DNA of 7,390 nt from Candidatus Altarchaeales archaeon (GTDB lineage: Archaea; Altiarchaeota; Altiarchaeia; IMC4; SCGC-AAA252-I15), in the NCBI GenBank assembly GCA_014729705.1, contig WJJK01000380.1:1-7390 (forward strand). The letters run 5' to 3'. How positions within the stretch are numbered: position 1 is the first letter of the stretch; every line of letters begins with the position of its first letter. This document shows, piece after piece, positions 1 through 5,628 of this stretch. The notes under the pieces were generated by a model, which searched no databases, was not told the origin of the DNA, and was given only the letters and a program-made list of their open reading frames with translations. The position numbers were made by a program, and so were the translations under genes.

Positions 1-223
1 AGTATTCATAGGCTCAAACGTGGAGCCCCCAGAGATTGTCATGCACCTGCCCATGATCTGCGAGGAGAAAGACATAGCCTACCTATACGTCAAAAAAGAG
101 GACATAGGGGAGGCTGTGGGGATACACGTCCCGACAGCCGCAGGCTGCATAATCGAGGAAGGCAAAGCCAAAGAGTTAGTAGCTGAAGTCAAAGAGAAGT
201 TGGCTGAAATAAAATCCCAGTAA
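1..223 (+). CDS. rpl7ae: Ribosomal protein L7Ae (5' end cut by window)
   Basis: This is the C-terminal part (about 74 residues) of archaeal L7Ae, the kink-turn RNA-binding protein of the large subunit. In Archaea it also sits in box C/D and H/ACA guide RNPs and RNase P. The frame is open from base 2 and reads VFIGSNVEPPEIVMHLP, then CEEKDIAYLYV, HVPTAAGCII and a helical basic/acidic tail. These match the second half of the family fold, including the PPEIV..LP segment and the loop before the last strand. The GTG at 20 is an internal valine, not a start. The RNA-binding Asn-Glu-Lys region lies off the left edge. The TAA stop is 1 nt before the S28e start. The L7Ae-S28e-L24e-Ndk order is a standard archaeal cluster, so identity is secure. 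Confidence 0.95.
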   Translation, partial: VFIGSNVEPPEIVMHLPMICEEKDIAYLYVKKEDIGEAVGIHVPTAAGCIIEEGKAKELVAEVKEKLAEIKSQ

Positions 224-224
224 A

Positions 225-416
225 ATGGTTGAAGCAGAGGTTGTGAAGATCATCGGGCGAACCGGCATATACGGGGAAGTAATGCAGGTCATGTGCAAGA
301 TACATGCCGGGGAAAGCAAGGGCCGCGTGATAAGAAGAAACATCAAGACCCCGGTTAGGATAGGGGATGTGCTTGACCTCAGGGAGACTGAGCGGGAAGC
401 CAAACCCCTGAAGTAG
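225..416 (+). CDS. rps28e: Ribosomal protein S28e
   Basis: This is a 63-residue small-subunit protein with an OB-fold, near the mRNA exit/E-site region of the archaeal and eukaryotic 30S/40S subunit. The family signature is clear: an N-terminal EVVKIIGRTG strand, the RNIKTPVRIGDVLDL core, and the nearly invariant C-terminal LRETEREA. Its length is typical or slightly short at the N-terminus. It starts on ATG 1 nt after the L7Ae stop with no visible Shine-Dalgarno site, so it probably depends on translational coupling within the operon. Overlapping minus-strand frames here are shadows. Confidence 0.95.
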   Translation: MVEAEVVKIIGRTGIYGEVMQVMCKIHAGESKGRVIRRNIKTPVRIGDVLDLRETEREAKPLK

Positions 417-426
417 AGGGAATAAA

Positions 427-804
427 ATGGATTGCAGCTTCTGCGGAAAACAGATACCCCAAGGCACTGAAGCGATTTACGTGACTAAAGCGGGCTCCGC
501 ACACTATTTCTGCTCCAGCAAATGCGAGAAAAACCAGATTAAGTTAAAAAGAAACCCAAGGAAAGTCCGCTGGACGGAAAGCTATCGGAAGGAAAAACAG
601 ATGAGGCTTAAGACCCTCAAAAAAGACGGGGAGAAATCACCCAAAGAATCTGAGCCGTCGGGTGAGCCGAAAAAGAAGATCAAGCAAAAGAAAACCGCAA
701 AGAAGAAAACGGGTGAGGATAAGAGTTCCCCCAAAAAGACCGGTGAAAAAAAGACTAAAACCAAAAAGAAAACCAAGTCAAAGAAAAAAGAAGCCAGTAA
801 ATGA
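427..804 (+). CDS. rpl24e: Ribosomal protein L24e with Lys-rich C-terminal extension
   Basis: This is a 125-residue large-subunit protein. Residues 1-60 are the normal L24e zinc-ribbon domain: Cys3-x2-Cys6 and Cys29-x3-Cys33 bind zinc, followed by the basic KRNPRKVRWTESYR segment. Archaeal L24e proteins usually end soon after this. Here residues about 61-125 form a low-complexity tail made mostly of Lys with Glu, Ser, Thr, Gly and Pro, with repeated KKTGE-like units and no hydrophobic core. The tail is in frame and ends in an ATGA overlap with ndk, so it looks genuine and not a frameshift product. It is probably disordered and could contact rRNA. A weak GAGG lies 7 nt before the ATG. Confidence 0.93.
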   Translation: MDCSFCGKQIPQGTEAIYVTKAGSAHYFCSSKCEKNQIKLKRNPRKVRWTESYRKEKQMRLKTLKKDGEKSPKESEPSGEPKKKIKQKKTAKKKTGEDKSSPKKTGEKKTKTKKKTKSKKKEASK

Positions 805-1232
805 GGACTTTAATTATAATCCGCCCCTACGCAGTCATCAGGGGGCTTGTGGGAGAAATAATATCCAGGTTCGAGCGACACGGAATCAGGATTGCGGGAA
901 TAAAGGTTTTGAGGTTATCTAAGGTGTTGGCGGAGAAACTCTACAGAGAACATGAAGGTAAAAACTACTACGACAGCTTAATAGAAAACATGACTTCCAA
1001 GCCAAGTGTTTTCGCCGTCTTGGACATAGACGTGTTGGACGACGCCCACGCCACCTCTTTGGTTAGGAAAATCATCGGAGACACCGACCCGGCTCTAGCT
1101 GATATGGGCACCATAAGGGGGGATTTCGGTTTAAGGATCGATCAAAACATCATACACGCATCGGATTCGCCTGATGCAGCTCAAAAAGAGATACCGCTTT
1201 TCTTCGATGAAAAGGAGATAGTTGAATACTAA
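801..1232 (+). CDS. ndk: Nucleoside diphosphate kinase, altered KPDA motif
   Basis: This is a 143-residue member of the NDP kinase family, which moves the gamma-phosphate of NTPs to NDPs through a phosphohistidine. The fold signature is intact. RGLVGEIISRFE follows the first strand, GTIRGDFG is at 103-110, and the active-site NIIHASDS gives catalytic His119 with Asn116. Arg106 and Arg89 match the conserved phosphate-binding arginines. What is odd is the motif at residues 8-11: RPYA replaces the almost invariant KPDA, so the phosphate-contacting lysine is Arg8 and the aspartate is Tyr10 (codons cgc and tac). The enzyme may be active with changed kinetics, or may have another role. The gene overlaps L24e by ATGA and lies 2 nt before S19e. 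Confidence 0.94.
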   Translation: MRTLIIIRPYAVIRGLVGEIISRFERHGIRIAGIKVLRLSKVLAEKLYREHEGKNYYDSLIENMTSKPSVFAVLDIDVLDDAHATSLVRKIIGDTDPALADMGTIRGDFGLRIDQNIIHASDSPDAAQKEIPLFFDEKEIVEY

Positions 1233-1234
1233 AA

Positions 1235-1651
1235 ATGACTACAGTATATGACGTGTCCGCACAGGATTTAATAAATAAGTTAGCGGAAAACCTTAAAAAG
1301 GAGGGGGAGATTAAGACCCCTGGTTTCGCTGTTGGAATCAAGACGGGTTCAAGCAAACAAAAACAACCTCAAGACCCTGATTGGTGGTTTTTCAGGTGCG
1401 CAAGCATCCTACGTAAAGTATATTGCATGGGCCCTGTTGGAACCGAGAACCTCAGGAAGGAGTACTCAAGCAAACTCAGGAGGGGGCGTAAACCAGCCAC
1501 CTCCCGTAAAGCAGGCGGTAAAATCATCCGAACTATTCTTAAGGATCTGGATGAAAAAGGCTACACCGAGAAAACCCGTAAAGGCCGAATACTAACCGCC
1601 AGGGGAAAGTCTTATTTAGACAAAATCGCAACAGACTTAGCTAAACAATGA
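1235..1651 (+). CDS. rps19e: Ribosomal protein S19e
   Basis: This is a 138-residue winged-helix protein of the small-subunit head, required in eukaryotes for pre-rRNA maturation and conserved in Archaea. The family pattern runs through the whole length: TVYDVSAQDLINKLAENLK at the start, the DPDWWFFRCASILRKVY core, GPVGTENLRKEY, the basic RRGRKPATSRKAGGKIIR loop, and the C-terminal wing KGRILTARGKSYLD. Length is normal. ATG follows the ndk stop by 2 nt. A GGAGAT-like stretch at about 1215 is further upstream than an ideal Shine-Dalgarno site. It overlaps the next gene by ATGA, the usual S19e-PDCD5 pairing of Archaea. Confidence 0.95.
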   Translation: MTTVYDVSAQDLINKLAENLKKEGEIKTPGFAVGIKTGSSKQKQPQDPDWWFFRCASILRKVYCMGPVGTENLRKEYSSKLRRGRKPATSRKAGGKIIRTILKDLDEKGYTEKTRKGRILTARGKSYLDKIATDLAKQ

Positions 1652-1971
1652 GTGAGTTAGAGGAATTAAGGGCAAGACGCGCCAAACAGTTGATGGCGTC
1701 CCAGCAGGATGAATACCAAAGACAGCTTCAGAAAAAGCAGGTGGATGAACAGATTAAATCCATAATAAACCAGATTATGACCGCGGAAGCCAGGCAACGG
1801 TTGACTAACCTGCGCATAGCCCGCCCCGACTACGCAAGACAAATCGAGGTCCTGTTAATCCAGCTGGCTCAATCCAATAGACTGCCCAGTAAACTGGATG
1901 ACGAGGCATTCAAAAATATTTTGTCTAAATTAAGCAGCAGAAACAAAAAGAAAATCAACATAATAAAATAG
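1648..1971 (+). CDS. PDCD5/TFAR19-family DNA-binding protein
   Basis: This is a 107-residue homologue of the archaeal PDCD5 family (annotated as 'DNA-binding protein', related to human PDCD5/TFAR19). It is a small helical-bundle protein of unclear cellular role found next to S19e in many archaea. Visible features are a charged N-terminal helix (ELEELRARRAKQL), a Gln/Lys-rich helix, and the family core ARQRLTNLRIARPDYARQIE-VLLIQLAQSNRLPSKLDDE. A basic C-terminus (RNKKKINIIK) follows. The start ATG overlaps the S19e TGA, so translation is coupled. It is the last gene of the plus-strand operon. In many archaea L39e and L31e follow, but here the 88 bp downstream encode nothing. Confidence 0.93.
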   Translation: MSELEELRARRAKQLMASQQDEYQRQLQKKQVDEQIKSIINQIMTAEARQRLTNLRIARPDYARQIEVLLIQLAQSNRLPSKLDDEAFKNILSKLSSRNKKKINIIK

Positions 1972-2059
1972 CGTGTTTTCCCCTGGAATCATTCGCCCCC
2001 AGAGGCTCTTCCGCCCCCGGCTTCTCACCCCTGCCGAGGAAACATACAGGAATTAAAGG
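1972..2059. other. Convergent intergenic spacer with C-tracts
   Basis: This 88-bp gap lies between the ends of two converging operons. It opens with a short T-run (1976-1979) that could help end the plus-strand transcript. It holds four C-tracts of at least four bases, at 1980-1983, 1996-2000, 2014-2018 and 2028-2031, two of them in similar surroundings (TTCGCCCCC and TTCCGCCCCC). On the minus strand these are G-tracts just downstream of the stop at 2060, so they would lie in the 3' untranslated part of that mRNA. No ORF or strong hairpin was found. Confidence 0.45.
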
Positions 2060-3187
2060 CTAGAGTATATCTTCCATCTCGTATTCCAGGTCCCCTACCT
2101 TCTCTTCTTCTTCGCCGCCTGTTTCAGTTGATTTTGTTTCACCCAGTTTTTTCTTTCGATAGATGAAGGAGGCTATGAGTATTACTACGCCAATCAAAAT
2201 GAAAACCCAGTTGGTTATTTTGAATGGACCTATGAGGGAGCCTTTTAGTTCAGCTAAATCGGATTTAACAGACTCCTCCTGGGAGAGAGTTAGTTTATGG
2301 TTGGCTAGGGCTTGGGCTTTCTCTTGTTTAAGCAGTTTGTTTTGTTGCTCAAGTGATTGTCTTTTCAACTCCAGTTCCCCTAAAATGACTTTAAGCTTGG
2401 ATACGTCGAGCGTGGACGAGCCTGAGTCAACGGGGTAGGCTAGCCACTGGACTATGTTTAGCGCCAGACGTTTATTGTGGTACTCCTCTATATGCTCGTT
2501 TGAGAATCCTTCGGCGTCCGAGTGCACGTAGACTACTCCGTTGCCGGCATACGCTGCGGCGGATAAAACAGGTTGGCTGCCTGAGGGGAAGCTGCCTGTG
2601 TCGCTGAATGTATCGGAGTCCCCGTGCAAGACGTCTATGGCGTCAACACCCAACTTCAGGCCGCTGGTCTTATAGAAACCTATTTTGGCGACGCCGTCCC
2701 TGATTTTTTTTGTGACCGCGTGGTCGCCGAATCGGTCGGCAGAGAAAACGTATTGCTCATCGTATCCGGGTATGGGGTCGCTGGGGTCAAGTAGGACTCC
2801 GGAGTCTATGGTCACACCAAAGGGTATGGATAGTTGGTTGGCTCTGTTGTCGCCATCCCCGTTTATGAATAAACCCCCTCCTTTTTGGAGTACAAACCAG
2901 ATTACTGAGGAAATCTCCTCTGTATCAAGGTTTTTCCTAAGATCCTGCATTATGAGTATGTCGTAGGGTTCAAGGGTTGAGCGAGTAAGTTGGCCGCGGG
3001 TTAATGTGGCCACGTCATGCCCCTGGTTTTGCAGTTCCTGCCTGAATCGACTGTATCCCCCGGTGGTGGAGTATTTACCTGAGGTCCCCACTTCATAGAT
3101 CAATATTTTTTTCGCTGAAGCAGCCTGCATAAAAAGCAGCAAAAATATTAAGCCAAGGGTTATTTTTGTTTTACTCATTTTCTTCAT
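2060..3187 (-). CDS. Membrane-anchored ThuA/DUF4350-like ectodomain protein, paralogue B
   Basis: This is a 375-residue protein of unknown function. Residues 1-25 are a signal peptide ending ASA before KK. Residues about 26-250 look like a class I amidotransferase/ThuA/DUF4350-type alpha-beta domain: strand KILIYEVG, then YDILIMQDLRK, WFVLQKGGGLFING (97-110) and ANQLSIPFGVTIDSG (116-130). The whole protein contains no cysteine, so amidotransferase chemistry is excluded and a binding role is likelier. Residues about 257-316 are a charged coiled coil, 326-343 a membrane helix followed by RKKK, and 350-375 an acidic tail. This predicts an outside domain and an inside tail. It is the second gene of a two-gene operon and starts by ATGA overlap. 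Met4 is an alternative start. Domain assignment is inferred from sequence pattern only. Confidence 0.85.
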   Translation of the reverse strand: MKKMSKTKITLGLIFLLLFMQAASAKKILIYEVGTSGKYSTTGGYSRFRQELQNQGHDVATLTRGQLTRSTLEPYDILIMQDLRKNLDTEEISSVIWFVLQKGGGLFINGDGDNRANQLSIPFGVTIDSGVLLDPSDPIPGYDEQYVFSADRFGDHAVTKKIRDGVAKIGFYKTSGLKLGVDAIDVLHGDSDTFSDTGSFPSGSQPVLSAAAYAGNGVVYVHSDAEGFSNEHIEEYHNKRLALNIVQWLAYPVDSGSSTLDVSKLKVILGELELKRQSLEQQNKLLKQEKAQALANHKLTLSQEESVKSDLAELKGSLIGPFKITNWVFILIGVVILIASFIYRKKKLGETKSTETGGEEEEKVGDLEYEMEDIL

Positions 3188-4308
3188 AACTCGTTTGGTA
3201 GATCGTCGTCCTCGCCCACATCATACCCTAACTCGTTTAGCAGGGCCTCGCTTTCCTCCTTAGGCTCTCTCGCCTGCGATATCATGACGGCGGCAAACAC
3301 CACGCATAATCCAAGTATTATGATTGAAAGTGAATCCCGGTTTAGGGGCCCTATCTTACCCTCCTGCAGAACCAGTATCTCCTCTGCAGCCTGGTTTATC
3401 CGGGTCTGGATTTGGCTGGATTGATCCTGAACCGTTTTGATTTCGGCTTGAAGGGTGTCCCGCTCCACTTGAAGTCGTCCCACCATTAATTTCGTGCGGT
3501 GTATCTGGTTTTGTATGGTTCCAACGCTTGTAATCCCTGCTTGCTCGTTTGTTGGTATGCCCAGCCAGGCAATGATGTTTTCCCCATATTTTTTGTTGTT
3601 TTTCTCGTTAATATGGTCATTGGATAGGGTTTCAACGTCGGTGTGTATGAATATCACTCCGTTGCCGAATATCGCTGCAGCGGATACGGGCGGTCTGCTG
3701 CCTGAGGGGAAGCTGCCGGTAGTACTATAGGTGTCGTTGTCCCCCATAGCTATTTCAGTGCTCTCCCCGGTTAAGATGAATCCCCGAGGCCCATATAACG
3801 TGATTTCAGCGACCCCCTCGGTTAAGACAGTCATACCGGGGGGTTCAGTGAATTGGTGTATTACAAAGTCTGAACGTGACTTAGTGTGAAGCTGGTTGGT
3901 TGTGTCGATTAGTGTGCCTGAATCTATGGTCACCCCAAAGGGTATGGTGAGTTGGTTGGCGTTCCCCTGGGCTGCGCCGTTTATGAATAATCCCCTCCCC
4001 TGCTGCAGTACGAACCATAGGATGGAGGACACCTCTTCGGTGGTGAGTTTCTTGCGTAGGTTTTGTATTACCAGGATGTCGTAGCTTTCAAGTTTCTCTT
4101 TGCTTAACTCCCCCTGAGTTATGGAGGCGAGATAGTGTCCTTCACTGCTTAATTGTTCTGCGAATTCACTGTATCCCCCCTCAATCTTGTATTCATTGCC
4201 TGCCCCGATTTCATAGAAAATGATTCGTTTAGCCAGGCAGAGTGGCGTTAAAAGCAAAAGTATCAGCAAAACCGACGTAGCCTTTAAGGGTGCGTGTGTT
4301 TTCTGCAT
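3184..4308 (-). CDS. Membrane-anchored ThuA/DUF4350-like ectodomain protein, paralogue A
   Basis: This 374-residue protein is the first gene of the pair and aligns with its neighbour almost residue for residue. Residues 1-26 form a signal peptide (hydrophobic LLILLLLTPLCLA, cut before KR). The alpha-beta domain follows, with SYDILVIQNLRKKL, WFVLQQGRGLFING (98-111) and ANQLTIPFGVTIDSG (117-131). Also shared are TGSFPSGS (197-204) and His222-x-Asp224 followed by Ser-Asn-x-His232. Its only cysteines, Cys24 and Cys335, are in the signal peptide and the membrane helix, so no catalytic nucleophile exists. A coiled coil spans about 262-315, a membrane helix 327-344, and an acidic tail follows. The TATA box sits about 25 nt before the ATG, predicting a leaderless mRNA. 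Function is unknown; a secreted, membrane-tethered sensor or scaffold is inferred. Confidence 0.85.
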   Translation of the reverse strand: MQKTHAPLKATSVLLILLLLTPLCLAKRIIFYEIGAGNEYKIEGGYSEFAEQLSSEGHYLASITQGELSKEKLESYDILVIQNLRKKLTTEEVSSILWFVLQQGRGLFINGAAQGNANQLTIPFGVTIDSGTLIDTTNQLHTKSRSDFVIHQFTEPPGMTVLTEGVAEITLYGPRGFILTGESTEIAMGDNDTYSTTGSFPSGSRPPVSAAAIFGNGVIFIHTDVETLSNDHINEKNNKKYGENIIAWLGIPTNEQAGITSVGTIQNQIHRTKLMVGRLQVERDTLQAEIKTVQDQSSQIQTRINQAAEEILVLQEGKIGPLNRDSLSIIILGLCVVFAAVMISQAREPKEESEALLNELGYDVGEDDDLPNEL

Positions 4309-4329
4309 TGGTAATGATTTAATTTTATT

Positions 4330-4337
4330 TATATAAA
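4330..4337 (-). promoter_or_regulatory. TATA box of the paralogue A-B operon
   Basis: The minus strand reads TTTATATA, an excellent archaeal TATA box, inside a longer AT-rich stretch. Its centre is about 25 nt from the ATG at 4308. Archaeal transcription starts about 25 nt downstream of the TATA centre, so the transcript should begin at or next to the start codon. This agrees with the absence of a Shine-Dalgarno site. Confidence 0.8.
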
Positions 4338-4352
4338 TAGTAGGATAGTAGG
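4337..4352 (-). repeat. Tandem 8-bp repeat, possible operator/BRE region
   Basis: Two perfect copies of CCTACTAT (minus strand) abut each other and run straight into the TATA box, sharing one base with it. This is the position of the TFB recognition element and of many archaeal activator or repressor sites. A role as an operator is inference from position and repetition only. Confidence 0.5.
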
Positions 4353-4361
4353 GGCGGGGTG

Positions 4362-5045
4362 TTAGAGTCTTTCGTATTCGACGTTAAATGAATCCTTGAA
4401 GTCAACCAACAGGTATCCCGCATCAAGTCTTCCCGCGGCATAAACCTTTGTCCCCCCGAGTAGGTCTTCGCACCCGGCTGCCTCGTGTATGTGGCCTGAA
4501 AACATTACAGTCGGTTTGCGGTTTAAAACGTATTCCCTAAGGCTTCGGCTTCCCGCGTGGACGCCCCCCGAAGTCAAATCGCATTTAGTGCCGTAGGCTG
4601 GGGCGTGTGTGAGGAAAACCTCGCTTTGGGTTGACGTCGGCGGTAGGTTACGCAGTTGCCGCCTTATTTCTTGTTCACTTAACTCCCAGGCAGTGTGGAA
4701 GGGGGTGGGGTTGCTCGCCCCAAACCCTGTGAAGGATATGCCGCTCCGGTTAATGGTTTTTTTATGCAGGTTATGTGTGCCCAGGGTTTGCGCGGTTTCC
4801 TGGTTGTCGCAGTTGCCTAAAATCATGTGGTAATCCAGCCTCCCAAGCAGGTCCATTAATTTTTCCACGTCTTTTTTGTTTTGCACCGGGTCTTGGAATC
4901 CGTGACTGTAGTCGCCAAGCAGGAAAACATGTTCCACATTGTTTTCTCTTGCAGCCTGCATTAAATCCGCTGCCAATTCTATGCGCCCGTGTATGTCTGA
5001 TGCCACAATAAATTTCATGGGGTTTCTTTTTGGAAAGACAAACAT
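4362..5045 (-). CDS. Icc-type metallophosphoesterase (COG2129-like)
   Basis: This is a calcineurin-like phosphoesterase with a two-metal active site, 227 residues from the first ATG. All metal motifs are visible, numbered from Met10: Asp8-x-His10 (SDIHG), Gly35-Asp36, Gly68-Asn69 (GNCDN), Thr137-His138 (THAPAYGTKCD) and Gly175-His176-x-His178 (GHIHE). The GxHxGSxxLR segment before GHIHE is characteristic of the archaeal/bacterial 'Icc-related phosphoesterase' group. The usual GDxxH His is replaced locally by GDYSH, with His one position later. Substrate is not predictable; the family hydrolyses phosphomono- or phosphodiesters. The start is uncertain. ATG 5045 or ATG 5018 (MKFIVASDIHG, more usual for the family) both have AT-rich sequence at TATA distance and no Shine-Dalgarno. 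It is divergent from hsp20. Confidence 0.9.
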   Translation of the reverse strand: MFVFPKRNPMKFIVASDIHGRIELAADLMQAARENNVEHVFLLGDYSHGFQDPVQNKKDVEKLMDLLGRLDYHMILGNCDNQETAQTLGTHNLHKKTINRSGISFTGFGASNPTPFHTAWELSEQEIRRQLRNLPPTSTQSEVFLTHAPAYGTKCDLTSGGVHAGSRSLREYVLNRKPTVMFSGHIHEAAGCEDLLGGTKVYAAGRLDAGYLLVDFKDSFNVEYERL

Positions 5046-5075
5046 ATTTATTTACGGTTGGTTTAATATTATTTT
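5043..5075. promoter_or_regulatory. Divergent AT-rich promoter region, phosphoesterase/hsp20
   Basis: The region between the two divergent genes has two AT-rich blocks. ATATTTATTTA (5044-5054) lies at the right distance to start an hsp20 mRNA near 5075, just before its Shine-Dalgarno site. The block at 5065-5075, read on the minus strand as AAATAATATTA, lies about 25 nt from the phosphoesterase ATG at 5045. Neither is a perfect TATA box, so the assignments are tentative. Confidence 0.4.
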
Positions 5076-5080
5076 TGAAT

Positions 5081-5089
5081 GAGGTGATC
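5081..5089 (+). promoter_or_regulatory. Strong Shine-Dalgarno site of hsp20
   Basis: GAGGTGATC is a nine-base complement to the conserved 3' end of archaeal 16S rRNA. Its GGTGA core is 6 nt from the ATG at 5094, ideal spacing. It fixes the hsp20 start and is the strongest ribosome binding site in the window. Confidence 0.85.
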
Positions 5090-5093
5090 TGTC

Positions 5094-5615
5094 ATGTTTG
5101 ATCCCTGGAAGAGGCGTAGAAGGTTTTTCGAGAACGACCCTTTCTTTGAGGACCTTGACGAGTGGATGGAGGATATTATGAAGCAGATGAGGCAGAGTAT
5201 GGAGAACGCGCCCGACGTTGAAGGCCGCAAGGGGCCTTTCGTCTACGGCTATAGCGTGCGCGTGGGCCCGGACGGCGAGCCCCATGTCGAGCGTTTCGGC
5301 AACGTATCCCCTAAATCCCGGCAGGTTCCATCCGGCCGCGAGCCTTTGACGGACGTGGTGGAGGGAGATGATCAGTTAAGTGTTATCGCGGAGTTACCCG
5401 GTATCGAGAAGCAGGACATTGACTTGTCTACGGGCGAGCAGGAGCTTGAAATCAACGTGAACACAGCTAAAAGGAATTACCATAAAAACATCCGCCTACC
5501 CTGTGACGTGGACCCTGATTCAGCTAAAGCAAGCTATAAAAACGGGGTTCTTGAGGTTAAACTGGATCGCAGGGAGAAGAAGAAGCCGGATAAAAAAAGG
5601 GTTGACATAGAATAA
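5094..5615 (+). CDS. Hsp20/alpha-crystallin small heat-shock protein
   Basis: This is a 173-residue ATP-independent holdase chaperone of the cytoplasm. The N-terminal arm (1-47) is basic and then Phe/Met-rich (FFENDPFFEDLDEWMEDIMKQM), which usually binds substrates and helps oligomerise. GPFVYGYSVRVGPDGEP (47-63) is a segment common in archaeal Hsp20 proteins. The alpha-crystallin domain covers about 83-157, with ELPGIEKQDIDL (100-111) and the family-defining NGVLEVKL (150-157). The C-terminus KKRVDIE contains a V-x-I variant of the I-x-I motif that docks on neighbouring subunits. It is a single-gene unit with a strong Shine-Dalgarno site. It is divergent from the phosphoesterase, and its end faces the next minus-strand gene only 6 bp away. 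Confidence 0.95.
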   Translation: MFDPWKRRRRFFENDPFFEDLDEWMEDIMKQMRQSMENAPDVEGRKGPFVYGYSVRVGPDGEPHVERFGNVSPKSRQVPSGREPLTDVVEGDDQLSVIAELPGIEKQDIDLSTGEQELEINVNTAKRNYHKNIRLPCDVDPDSAKASYKNGVLEVKLDRREKKKPDKKRVDIE

Positions 5616-5628
5616 CCCTCTTTATTTT
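5592..5628. terminator. Bidirectional hairpin/T-tract terminator
   Basis: AGGGTT (5598-5603) and AACCCT (5614-5619) pair around a 10-nt loop. On the plus strand the stem is followed by CTTTATTTTTCC. On the minus strand it is followed by seven Ts (5592-5598; the A at 5598 is shared with the stem). It therefore suits both converging genes and overlaps both coding ends. T-tracts are the known main signal for archaeal termination. Confidence 0.65.

Noticed and set aside
20..223. GTG at 20 as the start of a short L7Ae
   Set aside because: The frame is open to the window edge and the upstream residues (VFIGSN) match the L7Ae strand, so GTG encodes an internal valine.
662..922. Arg/Lys-rich 86-residue plus-strand frame across the end of L24e and start of ndk
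   Set aside because: It is an alternate reading of the AAG/AAA-rich L24e tail. It overlaps two well-supported genes and has no start signal.
1972..2059. Missed small ribosomal gene such as L39e after PDCD5
   Set aside because: The gap is only 88 bp and has no basic ORF on either strand.
4231..4308. Lipobox (lipoprotein signal) in paralogue A around Cys24
   Set aside because: The residues before Cys24 are L-T-P-L, which do not fit the lipobox. A signal-peptidase I site after Ala26 fits better.
2060..4308. Active class I glutamine amidotransferase
   Set aside because: Paralogue B has no cysteine at all, and paralogue A has cysteines only in the signal peptide and membrane helix.
5052..5285. 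Minus-strand 77-residue frame opposite the start of hsp20
   Set aside because: It lies wholly against the hsp20 coding start and promoter, with no family resemblance.
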